Shown here: positions 22,045 to 31,104 of the stretch, piece after piece
Layout of the letters: the number at the start of each line of letters is the position of its first letter
Position numbering within the stretch: position 1 is the first letter of the stretch
From: Methanothermobacter sp.
GTDB taxonomy: Archaea > Methanobacteriota > Methanobacteria > Methanobacteriales > Methanothermobacteraceae
Assembly: GCF_030055435.1 (NCBI RefSeq)
Contig: NZ_JASFYG010000007.1
Coordinates: 1-64,000 of the forward strand
Length of the DNA stretch: 64,000 bases
Direction of reading: 5' to 3'
Notes under the pieces: generated by a model
Seen by the model: only the letters and a program-made list of their open reading frames with translations
Databases searched by the model: none
Told to the model about the DNA's origin: nothing
Position numbers and translations under genes: made by a program

Positions 22045-23589
22045 TTAGTTCAGAACCCCCATTTTTTTGATTACCTCCTCGACCTCCCTGGCATCTGAAC
22101 CCTCGGATATCTTTGCAAGGAGGGCGAGGTTCTTAACAAGACCACAGTTTGGGCCCTCGGGGGTCTCGTTGGGGCAGATCTTACCGAACTGTGTGGGGTG
22201 AAGGTCCCTTGCCTCGAAGTGTGGCTGGCTCCTGCTGAGGGGGGAGACAACCCTTCTCATGTGGGATAGTGTACCCATGTAACTTGTTCTGTCCAGGAGC
22301 TGGCTTACACCTGCCCTTCCACCAACCCAGTTACCTGTTGCGATGGCGTGTTTGAGGTTCTCTGTGAGGACGTCTGACCTCACAGCCTGCTTTACTGAGG
22401 GCTCCTTACCCCTTGCAAGGCTCCTCTCCAGCTGGTAGCTCATGTCTCTGCTGAGACTTGTGAAGGCCACCCTCAGGAGGTCCTCCATGAGGTCACCTGA
22501 AACCCTGAGCCTCTTGTTGGTGTAGTGGTCCTTATCGTGGGGCTTTCGCTCACCGGATATAACCTGGAGGAGCATCTCGGTCATTTCAGCCAGGTATATC
22601 GCCTTCTCTAGTCTCTTATCTGGTTCTGTTCCTATGTGGGGGAGGAGGTAGCGGTCGATGACATCCTCGGCCCTTTTTATCCGGTAGTCCTCGGTCATGC
22701 CCTTGGCGACCCGGTTACCGATGTATCTTATGGCACTCCTTACAAGGTACTCCCTTCTCTCCTCCTCGTCCAGTTTCTCCATTTCATCCTTTTTGAGGTT
22801 CAGCTTGTCCAGCGAGACCTGTATGTCGTCGGCTGCGATCATCTGGTAGTTGAAGTCATCTGATATGCTTGTTATGATGTCCTGGTCAGTTGCAAGTCCA
22901 AGGGCCCTTAGCAGTATCACAAGCGGGAGTTCTCCCGGCACGTAGGGGAATGATATCCTGAGAAACACTCCGCTCTTCCTTGGCTTCCTGTATTCAAGGG
23001 ATATCCTGGCCCTGAAACCACTTCTTATAGAGGTGACTATTGCCCTGGCCCTGTTTTCATCCTCTTCCCCTATCCTCTCAAGTATTATCTTGTTTGGGGC
23101 TATTTCCTCCATGGTGACGATTGATCTCTCTGAACCGTTGACGATGAAGTATCCGCCGGGGTCCGCGGGGTCCTCACCCTTTTCAATGAGTTCATTCTTG
23201 CTGAGGCCATGGAGGTGGCATATCTCTGATTTAAGCATAACCGGTAGTTCACCGATGTAGACCTTTTCGAATTCTGTTTCAGGACCCCCCTCCTTTATGA
23301 GTCTCATTTCCAGACTCATGTGGGCTGAGTAGGTTAAATTCCTGAGCCGTGCCTCTGTTGGGTATATCTTGCTTTTTGATCCGTCCGCCTCCTTAATGAA
23401 GGGTTTTTCTATGCTTACCTTTCCGGTCTCTACGCGATACTTTCCCTGTTCCAGCTCTATGGGTTCGCTTGTGTCGATTATCTCCTGTATACGGTTACTC
23501 ACGAAGTCATTGTAGGAATGTATGTGGTGGTCCACAAGGTCGTATTTGTCAAAAAACGCGTCTACCAATCCCCATGCACTTTTTTTCAT
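22045..23589 (-). CDS. rpoB2: DNA-directed RNA polymerase subunit B'' (N-terminal part of the second subunit)
   Basis: This 514-residue half begins [20 protein letters not shown] and includes [20 protein letters not shown], the [20 protein letters not shown] region, and [20 protein letters not shown] near its end. The ATG at 23589 is chosen because GGAGG lies six bases upstream; a longer frame to 23607 has no such site. Confidence 0.97.
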   Translation of the reverse strand: MKKSAWGLVDAFFDKYDLVDHHIHSYNDFVSNRIQEIIDTSEPIELEQGKYRVETGKVSIEKPFIKEADGSKSKIYPTEARLRNLTYSAHMSLEMRLIKEGGPETEFEKVYIGELPVMLKSEICHLHGLSKNELIEKGEDPADPGGYFIVNGSERSIVTMEEIAPNKIILERIGEEDENRARAIVTSIRSGFRARISLEYRKPRKSGVFLRISFPYVPGELPLVILLRALGLATDQDIITSISDDFNYQMIAADDIQVSLDKLNLKKDEMEKLDEEERREYLVRSAIRYIGNRVAKGMTEDYRIKRAEDVIDRYLLPHIGTEPDKRLEKAIYLAEMTEMLLQVISGERKPHDKDHYTNKRLRVSGDLMEDLLRVAFTSLSRDMSYQLERSLARGKEPSVKQAVRSDVLTENLKHAIATGNWVGGRAGVSQLLDRTSYMGTLSHMRRVVSPLSRSQPHFEARDLHPTQFGKICPNETPEGPNCGLVKNLALLAKISEGSDAREVEEVIKKMGVLN

Positions 23590-23648
23590 GGACTTCCTCC
23601 AAAACAAATTAAATGATTGATTATGAGCCTACGGTTTTAACCAAAAAA

Positions 23649-23882
23649 TTAGTCCTGTACGAGTCTATAAGTAATAAATTCTTCGGCAGTTGGACTCTTG
23701 CGGATTATTTTCACAATATCCCCCCTTTTAGCACCTATGGCCTTCACCACAGGGTCTGTTGTTTTAATTTTCGGAAGCTGTTCTGGATGCGCATCCAGTT
23801 CTTTCAGCACCCTTTTTGCTTCAGAATCATTTAAAACCACGTGTTCCGGAACCAGATGATGTTTCAAGATTTCCGTCTTCAC
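23649..23882 (-). CDS. rpoH: DNA-directed RNA polymerase subunit H
   Basis: RpoH is the archaeal counterpart of the C-terminal domain of eukaryotic RPB5. The 77-residue protein begins MKTEILKHHLVPEHVVLNDS and ends with the conserved RKSPTAEEFITYRLV segment that contacts A'. It is the first gene of the RNA polymerase operon. Confidence 0.97.
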   Translation of the reverse strand: MKTEILKHHLVPEHVVLNDSEAKRVLKELDAHPEQLPKIKTTDPVVKAIGAKRGDIVKIIRKSPTAEEFITYRLVQD

Positions 23883-23924
23883 AATTTAGTCCTCCAGATA
23901 AAAAGTCACCGTAAAATTAGATAG

Positions 23925-23999
<75 letters not shown>

Positions 24000-24003
24000 G
24001 AAG

Positions 24004-24079
<76 letters not shown>

Positions 24080-24209
24080 GGTCTCCAGAATGAGAGCATT
24101 ACTGTGTTCTCTCGTTACCTGCTTATATACTTTACCATTGCTGTATGACATACATATTATGAATTCCATTTTCTTAGTATTTAAAGGTTTCACACCATTG
24201 GAGTTGGTG

Positions 24210-24285
<76 letters not shown>

Positions 24286-24329
24286 TTGATATACATCATT
24301 GGGGGTGATGTATATTTAAGCCTTTTGGA

Positions 24330-24404
<75 letters not shown>

Positions 24405-24411
24405 CTTAGGA

Positions 24412-24489
<78 letters not shown>

Positions 24490-24577
24490 CCAATGTTAGT
24501 AACTACTCATTTATATAGTTTGTGGTTGATTTCTGCGGGCACCATGGAGGGGAGGTTCAGCACCTCCCATTATGGGG

Positions 24578-25798
24578 TTAGTGGGGCGCGGACTCCTCAA
24601 GTACCCTCACAGCAGGCAGCTCCTCACCTGCAAGGAGACTTATGCTGGCACCGCCCCCACTGCTTATGTGCCCTATCTTATCCTCAAAGCCCATTTTGGC
24701 AGCTGCGGCGGCAAGATGACCCCCACCTATTATTGAGAAAGCCTGCGATGATGAGATGGCATTGAGTATATCCTCAGTGCCTATGCTGAAGTCAGGGTTT
24801 TCAAATACACCTGCAGGTCCATTTGCGAAAAGGGTTCTGGCCTCACGTATCTTCTCAGCATAAAGTTTTATTGTCTCCATACCTATATCCTGTATTGGAT
24901 GGTTCGGTATCTTTTTGACGGATACATCTACCCTCTTACCATTCCTGCTGATCGCAACATCAATGGGAACCAGTATTTTCTCAGGGAACCTCTTTTTTAG
25001 CTTCTTTGCCACCTTTATGAAGTCACAGTAACCCCTCTCCTTTATGAACTCCATGTTCACTTTTCCTATTTTGACACCACAGCCTGCCAGGAATATATTG
25101 GCGACAAGGCCCGTTGTGAGTACAAGGTCTGCGCTGCCATTTTCGAGGACGTTCTTCATGACCATGATGGAGTCATCGACCTTCACCCCTCCCAACACAT
25201 ATACACATGGTCTTTCAACATTTTCAAGGGCACTTCTGAGTGTTCTGAGCTCACGCTCCATGACCCTGCCTGCAGCTGAAGGTAACCTCAAGGCAAAACC
25301 TACAAGTGATGGCTGGGATCTGTGGGCAGCTGCAAAGGCGTCGTTTATGAAGTAATCAATGAGGGGTGTGAGTTTCCTCACAAGGTGTGTCTCTGCCTGT
25401 TCCTCAGGCTCCCTTTTAAGAACCTCCTCTGAGTAAAACCTTACATTCTCGAGGAGGAGTATTTCGCCATTCTTAAGTTCTTTGATGCTCTCCCTTGCTG
25501 CGGATCCGAATATGTCTTCCACGTACCTGACAGGCCTTCCCAGTATCTCTGAGAGTTTATAGGAATGCTGTTCAAGGGTTGTGAAGTCTTTCTTTCCTGG
25601 TCTGCTCTGGTGGGCCATTATAACTGTCCGGGCCCCCCTATCTGAGAGTTCTCTTATTGTCTCTGCATGGAGCCTCATCCTTGTGTCATCGAGTATTACG
25701 CCACTCTGGGGATCCACTGGCGAGTTTATATCAACACGTACAAGCACGGTCTTTCCCTCAACCTCAAGGTCATCCATGGTTCTGAATTTGAAGGACAC
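24578..25798 (-). CDS. pgk: Phosphoglycerate kinase
   Basis: This enzyme interconverts 1,3-bisphosphoglycerate and 3-phosphoglycerate, in gluconeogenesis in this autotroph. It shows VLVRVDINSPVD for substrate binding, VIMAHQSRPGKKDF, PCVYVLGGVKVDDSI, and the C-terminal nucleotide loop IIGGGHLAAAAAKMG. The 406 residues are normal for archaea. It starts at GTG with GGTGAT upstream, ten bases after tpiA, so the two form an operon. Confidence 0.96.
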   Translation of the reverse strand: MSFKFRTMDDLEVEGKTVLVRVDINSPVDPQSGVILDDTRMRLHAETIRELSDRGARTVIMAHQSRPGKKDFTTLEQHSYKLSEILGRPVRYVEDIFGSAARESIKELKNGEILLLENVRFYSEEVLKREPEEQAETHLVRKLTPLIDYFINDAFAAAHRSQPSLVGFALRLPSAAGRVMERELRTLRSALENVERPCVYVLGGVKVDDSIMVMKNVLENGSADLVLTTGLVANIFLAGCGVKIGKVNMEFIKERGYCDFIKVAKKLKKRFPEKILVPIDVAISRNGKRVDVSVKKIPNHPIQDIGMETIKLYAEKIREARTLFANGPAGVFENPDFSIGTEDILNAISSSQAFSIIGGGHLAAAAAKMGFEDKIGHISSGGGASISLLAGEELPAVRVLEESAPH

Positions 25799-25808
25799 GG
25801 GATCACCG

Positions 25809-26477
25809 TCACACTTTGCTTACAAGGTCCAGAAGTGCGTCCCTTGAGCTTTCTGCCAGTATGATGCCCGAGGCAAGAAGAACACCCTCGGCCCCAAGGT
25901 CGAGGGCGGCCCTCATGTCCTCACCGGTGGATATTCCTGCCCCGCAGAGGACGCTGACATCAGGGTTTATATCCTGCACTGCACTGACGCTTCCTCTTAT
26001 AACCTCTGGTTCTGCCTTTGAAACAGGTATGCCTGACCCTATGAGTTCAGGGGGTTCAACGGCCACGAAATCTGGTTTGAGGGCTGCTGCGGCCGCTGTT
26101 GTGCTCACATTGTTGGTGCATACGACTGAGGTCATTTTAAGTTTCCTTGTTCTTGATATGACACCTTCAATGTCTGCAAGTTTCATTCTTTTCTCTGAGT
26201 GGTTTATGAGGGTGCCAGCTGCCCCCGCCTCAAGGGCACATTCTGCAAGTATGCCTCCTGTGTGTCCCCCAGCCTCAATGGGGTCGAGGTGCTGGGCCAG
26301 TACTGGTATATCAACGGCCTCAGCCACCTGCTGGAGGTCCATGTGCTGGGGTGCAACTGCGATGTTAACGCCTGTTTCATCTGCAACCTCCTGGCAGGCA
26401 CATGCAAGTTCAAGGGCTCTTTTACCTGTTGACTCAATGTAGGTCTTAAAATTCAGTATGACGATAGGTGTCTCCAT
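25809..26477 (-). CDS. tpiA: Triosephosphate isomerase, archaeal type
   Basis: The 222-residue short archaeal enzyme interconverts dihydroxyacetone phosphate and glyceraldehyde 3-phosphate. NFKTYIESTG holds the substrate lysine, INHSEKRM the catalytic histidine and DFVAVEPPELIGSGI the catalytic glutamate region, followed by LCGAGISTGEDMRAALDLGA. I chose the ATG at 26477 (METPIVILNFK) because the extra 23 upstream residues are not part of the fold and GGAG precedes this ATG. Confidence 0.95.
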   Translation of the reverse strand: METPIVILNFKTYIESTGKRALELACACQEVADETGVNIAVAPQHMDLQQVAEAVDIPVLAQHLDPIEAGGHTGGILAECALEAGAAGTLINHSEKRMKLADIEGVISRTRKLKMTSVVCTNNVSTTAAAAALKPDFVAVEPPELIGSGIPVSKAEPEVIRGSVSAVQDINPDVSVLCGAGISTGEDMRAALDLGAEGVLLASGIILAESSRDALLDLVSKV

Positions 26478-26585
26478 CAACTCCAAATCCTCCGGCATGA
26501 TTCTGATGTTCATAGGTATGGTTGATGTGTTATAAAAATATGTCATCTGGATTTGCCGGACTTTTATTTTGGAAATAAAAAAGCA

Positions 26586-26598
26586 GATCTATATAACG
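26586..26598 (-). promoter_or_regulatory. TATA-like element upstream of tpiA-pgk
   Basis: The minus strand reads CGTTATATAGATC about 110 bases upstream of the tpiA start. A second AT-rich element (TTTTTATAACAC) lies nearer, at about 26528-26540. Either could serve as the promoter; nothing in the sequence decides between them. Confidence 0.35.
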
Positions 26599-26656
26599 AA
26601 TTTTTTGAATTATCATAGAAGCGCAGGGTGAGAATAAAAAATAGGTAAACATTATA

Positions 26657-27367
26657 CTACATGTTGTAGGTCCGCACAACACATGTTGCGCGCCCACAGG
26701 TTGCAGTATAATGTTTACTTCCATAACGTTTGGTTACCAGTGACGGTTCAAAGCTTGTCCATCTTCCCTCAGAGTATACGTGTAGCCATCTGTGTCTTGA
26801 TGACGCAGATGTGGCTCCCTGGACGACCTTCACCTTGTAGCCATTTGCAGCAAGTTTCTTTGCTGCCCAATCAGAGAGTCCCCAGCAGTCTCCGTACCCT
26901 GTCCTTTCAACACCTTCAGCGGTGTGAGGACCTCCTGCCCGGTGATTGAAGTGTCTGTTGATGTACGATGCAAGTTTTTCAAGGCCCTCGTCGCCCTGTA
27001 GATCATTAAGATCGTCAGAACTCGCAGACAGGGTATATGCTCTTCTGGAAGTTGTTGTGTAGGTTGCCTTTGTATGGTACCTCTTGTGACTTGTAGTTTT
27101 ATAGGTCGCCTTTGTCCGGTATCTCTTCTTTGTTGTGGTCGTGTAGGTTGCCTTTGTTGTGTACTTGTTCTTTATTCTTTTATTTGATTTGGCATAGACC
27201 TTACTGTATTTACTGTACTTTGAGGCTGCATCAACTCTGGGTGTGGATTCTGATTTAACCTTTATCTTTTCGCCACTGGCTTCTGAAGATCCCATCTGCC
27301 CGAATGTTATGGTACTCACTGCTACCGCAAGTGCGAGTAGAGCGAGGTAACGCGAGTGTCTCTTAAT
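26657..27367 (-). CDS. Secreted transglutaminase-like cysteine protein with TKATYTTT repeats
   Basis: The C-terminal domain has a transglutaminase/papain-like triad: Cys in GYGDCWGLSDWAAKKLA, His in SRHRWLHVYSEGRWTSFEP, then an Asn/Asp-less EPS strand. An N-terminal signal peptide (KRHSRYLALLALAVAVSTI) shows export. Between them lie three roughly 15-residue basic repeats, KATYTTTTKKRYRT, KATYKTTSHKRYHT and KATYTTTSRRAY, likely wall-binding. The fold suggests a pseudomurein or surface-peptide hydrolase; this is inference. The best ribosome site, GGAGG, is seven bases before an in-frame ATT at 27367, which I took as the start; a GTG at 27427 is the alternative. Confidence 0.75.
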   Translation of the reverse strand: MKRHSRYLALLALAVAVSTITFGQMGSSEASGEKIKVKSESTPRVDAASKYSKYSKVYAKSNKRIKNKYTTKATYTTTTKKRYRTKATYKTTSHKRYHTKATYTTTSRRAYTLSASSDDLNDLQGDEGLEKLASYINRHFNHRAGGPHTAEGVERTGYGDCWGLSDWAAKKLAANGYKVKVVQGATSASSRHRWLHVYSEGRWTSFEPSLVTKRYGSKHYTATCGRATCVVRTYNM

Positions 27368-27951
27368 TTTACCGCCTCCGATAATGGCAGGCCATACCTG
27401 CCGGAACTTACTATGGACCTTAATCACATCAAGCTTATATATAAACTTTTGTTTCCCGAATAAGACAAAAAGGCTTATATACGCCTTCTTTCTGGATTTG
27501 GGAGCATCTGGTAAAGAATTGATTGTAGGTCCCAAATTCTTTTTTGAATGTTTTATTTCACCCAGAAGGAAATTATGATGGTTTAAAAAATGTTTGAATT
27601 GCTTTTAAATCCTTTCAACAATTTTAGATAAAATATGCTTATTTTAGACACTTTAAAACTCTTAAAACCGCTTAAGAATACGTATATATTTTATCAGTGT
27701 TTTAAAACTCCGTTAAATGTTATAACTATTTAATAATTTGGGGAAGATATATATTAACATTTCAGATGGCAAATCACCCACTTCAGCATCACTCCAACAT
27801 GTATTTTATATTATAGAAAGATAACGAAAATTAACATTGCATCATCATGGACAGTTTGAGATGGGTTGGCAATGTATTTGGAAGAATCTCTTATAGAAAG
27901 ATAACGAAAATTAACATTGCATCATCATGGACAGTTTGAGATGGGTTGGCA
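27368..27951. other. 584-bp AT-rich divergent intergenic region
   Basis: No gene is supported here. It contains two minus-strand TATA-like elements for the transglutaminase-like gene (TTTATATATAAG at about 27429-27440 and GTATATAAGCC at about 27472-27482) and a 17-base hairpin, GGCAGG-TATGG-CCTGCC, in its leader. On the plus side are a TATA box (27746-27754) for taw1 and the 80-bp tandem duplication that runs into taw1. The stretch 27540-27740 is very AT-rich and holds nothing I can name. Confidence 0.6.
27746..27754 (+). promoter_or_regulatory. TATA box upstream of taw1
   Basis: GATATATATT follows AAGA and lies upstream of both copies of the 80-bp repeat. Transcription from about 27777 would include the decoy reading frame in repeat copy 1. 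A second TATA-like stretch, ATTTTATATTATAG at 27803-27816, is partly inside copy 1. Confidence 0.45.
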
Positions 27952-27970
27952 ATGTATTCGGAAGAACCTC
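27811..27970 (+). repeat. 80-bp tandem duplication spanning the taw1 start
   Basis: Copy 1 is 27811-27890 and copy 2 is 27891-27970. They differ at two positions, both T to C. Copy 2 contains the real ATG of taw1 (27952) and its first codons. Copy 1 carries the same ATG at 27872, but its frame runs only MYLEESLIER before TAA at 27902-27904, because 80 is not a multiple of three. Confidence 0.97.
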
Positions 27971-28863
27971 AGAGAAAAATGGAAAAAATGGGATACCGTT
28001 TTGTAGGCGATAACAGGCATTCAGCAGTTAAAACTTGCCTCTGGACGAAGAAAAGCATGATCAATGAGGGCGTCTGTTACAAGGAGAAGTTTTATGGTAT
28101 CAGAAGTCATAGATGCCTTCAGATGTCTCCTAGTGTACATTTCTGCCAGCAAAAATGCCTTTTCTGCTGGAGGGACCTCTCTTCAACAGAAACAGCTTGG
28201 AATGGTCCCTATGATGAGCCGGCGGATATAATTGATGGGGCGATCGAGGCACAGAGGAAACTTCTCTGCGGCTACTTTGGCAATGAAAGGGCAGATAAAA
28301 TAAAAGTTATGGAGGCGCAGGATCCCACAAATGCTGCAATATCCCTTGCAGGTGAACCCCTCCTCTACCCTGACATGGACGGGCTCCTTGCCGAGTTCCA
28401 TAAGAGAAACTTCACAACTTTCCTTGTAACAAACGGCCTTGCATCCAGCAATCTTGAGGCACTCTCTGTTGAGCCAACACAGCTTTACATATCCCTTGAC
28501 GCCCCTGACAGGGAAACCTACGAGAAACTCTGCAGACCCCAAATCCCTGACGCATGGGATCTTCTCAAAGGGTCCCTTGAGATCATGCCATCCTTTAACT
28601 GCAGAAGGGTTCTCCGCATAACAGCCGTCAGGGACATCAACATGAAGAAACCCGAAATGTTCGCGAGGATGATAGAAAGGGCCCAACCAGATTTTGTTGA
28701 GGTCAAGGCCTACATGTACATAGGTTACTCAAGAAAGAGGCTTGAAATTGATAACATGCCCCTCTTCTATGAGGTCCATGAATTTGCAGATAGCATTGCA
28801 GAGAGCTGTGGAATGGAGATCGTTGACGAGTCAAGGGAAAGCAGGGTTGTTCTCCTGTCATAA
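27952..28863 (+). CDS. taw1: tRNA 4-demethylwyosine synthase (radical SAM, Taw1/TYW1)
   Basis: Taw1 condenses N1-methylguanosine-37 of tRNA-Phe with pyruvate carbons to form the tricyclic wyosine base. The radical-SAM motif is CQQKCLFCWRD (CX3CX2C) near residue 65. The upstream RSHRCLQMSPSVHFC supplies the extra cysteine of the second cluster. AGEPLLYPDMDGLLAEF, YISLDAPDRETYEKLCRP and ITAVRDINMKKPEMFARMIE are family-conserved. The 303 residues are close to the archaeal norm. The ATG at 27952 lies inside repeat copy 2; a TTG two codons earlier is possible. The ribosome site is weak. Confidence 0.93.
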   Translation: MYSEEPQRKMEKMGYRFVGDNRHSAVKTCLWTKKSMINEGVCYKEKFYGIRSHRCLQMSPSVHFCQQKCLFCWRDLSSTETAWNGPYDEPADIIDGAIEAQRKLLCGYFGNERADKIKVMEAQDPTNAAISLAGEPLLYPDMDGLLAEFHKRNFTTFLVTNGLASSNLEALSVEPTQLYISLDAPDRETYEKLCRPQIPDAWDLLKGSLEIMPSFNCRRVLRITAVRDINMKKPEMFARMIERAQPDFVEVKAYMYIGYSRKRLEIDNMPLFYEVHEFADSIAESCGMEIVDESRESRVVLLS

Positions 28864-28880
28864 GTTTTATTTTTTTCTAT
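28864..28880 (+). terminator. Oligo-T terminator after taw1
   Basis: AGTTTTATTTTTTTCTA follows the stop codon directly, a typical archaeal T-run terminator. Confidence 0.5.
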
Positions 28881-28975
28881 GGCTTTTTTGCTTAATCATG
28901 TAACAGGAACTTTATTTTCGGTTTTTTGTGGCGCGTGTCAGAATAGGGGCTTTTGTTGCCGTGGTCACATTAATA

Positions 28976-28985
28976 CATATAAATA
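28976..28985 (+). promoter_or_regulatory. TATA box for the DUF1002 gene
   Basis: CATATAAATA lies 37 bases upstream of the ATG. A start about 25 bases downstream leaves a short leader containing GGAGGT at 29011-29016. Confidence 0.6.
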
Positions 28986-29022
28986 GCTCTTCATGTATTA
29001 ATTAATAACTGGAGGTATTGTT

Positions 29023-29883
29023 ATGAGACGACTTATCATTGCGCTTTTGGTTGCATTCATGGTGACAGCCCCGGTATTTGCAGTTTCCGGGTTCTCTGTG
29101 ACTCTTGGGGAGGCAACAGACAGCAACCCATCATACAGGAACGCGGTGATGGACTACTTCAAGTCAAAGACAGATAAGGATATCAATAGCGCAAATATAA
29201 AGATTGTAACAGCATCTGAGGTAAATGAGGTCTCCAGGGGAGTTACAGGTCGTGTATACTCGCCATCACAGATACTCTCCTGTGCCATGGTTGACCTTTC
29301 ATACTCAGATGGAATCAAGGTCTCTGTGGATACCGGTAAGATAAGGGTCGTGACCCCTGAGATGTATGCCAGTGCCCTACGGTCATCTGGTATTGACCGC
29401 GGCTACGTGGTTGTAACATCTCCGGTACCTGCCTCAGGGGAGGCAGCCCTTGCGGGTGTCCTGAAGTCGTATGAGGTGGCTGTGGGTGAGGAGATACCTG
29501 AGGAGGCCAAGAAGGCATCTGTTGAGGAGATCTACCTCCAGAGCAGGCTTGTGAATGAAACCAATGCAACCGGTGATGAGGTGGCACAGCTATTTGATGA
29601 GGTCAAGAACAGGACATGGGACCAGAACATTCATAGCCCTGATGAAATAAAAAACATTGTCGTTGATGTTTCACAGCAGATGAATATCAACCTAACAGAA
29701 GATCAGGTTCAGCAGGTTGCAGATTCGATTTCAGCATCCCAGAGGGTCCAGGGAAACCTCACGGAATTTAAACAGAGGCTTGAAAGTGTGAGTCAGCAGT
29801 TTGGGGGATCAGTTATCCTTGATCAGATCTATGCATTTCTACAGAGCATCTATGACTACATTGTGGGGATGACGTCCCCATAA
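29023..29883 (+). CDS. Secreted DUF1002-family protein
   Basis: The 286-residue protein starts with a signal peptide (MRRLIIALLVAFMVTAPVFA). VSGFSVTLGEATDSNPSYRN and VNEVSRGVTGRVYSPSQILS, with DRGYVVVTSPVPASGEAALA, match DUF1002 (COG4086), a family otherwise known mainly from Firmicutes. The second half is helical and Gln-rich. There is no membrane anchor beyond the signal, so it should be released or wall-associated. Function is unknown. It is a single gene with its own TATA box and a perfect GGAGGT ribosome site. Confidence 0.8.
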   Translation: MRRLIIALLVAFMVTAPVFAVSGFSVTLGEATDSNPSYRNAVMDYFKSKTDKDINSANIKIVTASEVNEVSRGVTGRVYSPSQILSCAMVDLSYSDGIKVSVDTGKIRVVTPEMYASALRSSGIDRGYVVVTSPVPASGEAALAGVLKSYEVAVGEEIPEEAKKASVEEIYLQSRLVNETNATGDEVAQLFDEVKNRTWDQNIHSPDEIKNIVVDVSQQMNINLTEDQVQQVADSISASQRVQGNLTEFKQRLESVSQQFGGSVILDQIYAFLQSIYDYIVGMTSP

Positions 29884-29897
29884 ACTCTTTTTTTGTT
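29883..29897 (+). terminator. Oligo-T terminator after the DUF1002 gene
   Basis: AACTCTTTTTTTGTT follows the stop codon. Confidence 0.5.
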
Positions 29898-29948
29898 CAT
29901 GCTCACTGATCAATGGGATGGCATCCTTTCACTTACTTTATCTGTCAG

Positions 29949-29972
29949 GGCTATCAGTCAATTCAGATAGCC
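29949..29972. other. Perfect 7-bp hairpin in the DUF1002/membrane-protein spacer
   Basis: GGCTATC and GATAGCC flank a ten-base loop (AGTCAATTCA). It lies just upstream of the TATA box of the next gene. It could be a protein-binding dyad or a 3' stabilising hairpin; position alone does not decide. Confidence 0.45.
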
Positions 29973-29983
29973 GCTCGGAGAAT

Positions 29984-29993
29984 GATATATATT
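29984..29993 (+). promoter_or_regulatory. TATA box giving a leaderless transcript
   Basis: GATATATATT lies only 25 bases upstream of the ATG at 30019, so transcription should begin at or next to the start codon. No Shine-Dalgarno site is present. Confidence 0.5.
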
Positions 29994-30018
29994 AATAGGT
30001 TAATACAATATCCCTATC

Positions 30019-31104
30019 ATGTTTATAGCTCAGAATAACCTTCAGTTCATACTTGAAGTTGCAGTGATAATTCACGTTGGCATAATACTCCTCTTCAATG
30101 TGGTTGCAGTACCTCTGAGTCTTGTGATGTTCCTTGGAACGGTGATCACGGTTATACTGGCTCTGATATTCTCATTTGATGCCGCCTTTCTCCTCCTGCC
30201 ATTCCTCTCACACCATGAGTTCACACACCCCTTTGGTCCATTCGCGGTTCTATTCTGGGTTACAATGGTGGCGTCATCAAATCTCCTCACAGAGGCAGGT
30301 ATAAGGTCTACATCGGTTAAGAAACTCTCACTGCTTCTCTTCTTCATAATTGCAATTGCAGGGGGACTCATGCATCGATCATTCCTGGTTCTATGGCTCC
30401 TTGGGTGGGTGTTCGGGTACTTGCTCATGTCAAAGAGTTTCAGGAGGAGCACAAGGATAACCAGAAAATCGATTCTATCATTCGTCCTTGCAGGTGCAGG
30501 AGCATTTGCACTGATGGAGTTCCTATCAAAGGTTCTCCATAAAAGTGTTCTAAGTCCCATGCTCAGGATCACAAGGCTCGAGGAGAACACCGTCCCAAGC
30601 CTTTCGCTGGTACTTAAGAATACCACATTCTGGGGCCATGTTCAGGGGTCCTGTTACTGGAAATCAGCCTGCCTAGGTGGCGCTGATGGGTACATAACTC
30701 TTCCAGTTACCATGATACAGAACCTGGGGCTCCCCTACCACATATTCTATGGGGTTCTGGTTGTAAAGAAGGACTACATAGACTACATGCTGCCAGGTAT
30801 ATTTGCGGTAGCCTTTGATGCAGGGTTTTTTGGTCTGTTCTTCCTCCTGGGATGGGTCATGATAGTCACATTCTCTGGCCTCACCGTCCTTAAAAAATAT
30901 CAGGAGCAGAGGCTCAATGGGAGCAGAATGTACCTGGGTAGGGAGGCCCTGCTCATAGGTTCACTGGCGGCTTTCCTCTCACAGAGCCTTGTGGGCCTTT
31001 TCATATTCAACAGGTCCTTTAACTCATCGGCCCTGCTCACCTATATAATAATATCAGCCCTTGTAATGGCACATACTGTCACTGTGAAGAGGACCATTCA
31101 GTGA
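30019..31104 (+). CDS. Polytopic membrane protein of unknown function
   Basis: I do not recognise a family. The 361-residue protein has about nine hydrophobic segments: two near the start, a cluster at about 70-155, one near 160-180, then, after a hydrophilic extracytoplasmic-looking loop (about 185-255, with SCYWKSACLGGADGY holding two Cys), three more at the C-terminus. The two cysteines could form a disulfide. O-antigen ligase/polymerase-like proteins have a similar large late loop, but I cannot confirm the motifs. It is a single gene and appears to be translated from a leaderless message. Confidence 0.7.
   Translation: MFIAQNNLQFILEVAVIIHVGIILLFNVVAVPLSLVMFLGTVITVILALIFSFDAAFLLLPFLSHHEFTHPFGPFAVLFWVTMVASSNLLTEAGIRSTSVKKLSLLLFFIIAIAGGLMHRSFLVLWLLGWVFGYLLMSKSFRRSTRITRKSILSFVLAGAGAFALMEFLSKVLHKSVLSPMLRITRLEENTVPSLSLVLKNTTFWGHVQGSCYWKSACLGGADGYITLPVTMIQNLGLPYHIFYGVLVVKKDYIDYMLPGIFAVAFDAGFFGLFFLLGWVMIVTFSGLTVLKKYQEQRLNGSRMYLGREALLIGSLAAFLSQSLVGLFIFNRSFNSSALLTYIIISALVMAHTVTVKRTIQ

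Noticed and set aside
30072-30626. Minus-strand frame of 184 residues
   Set aside because: Antisense shadow of the membrane-protein gene; no ribosome site and no recognisable motif.
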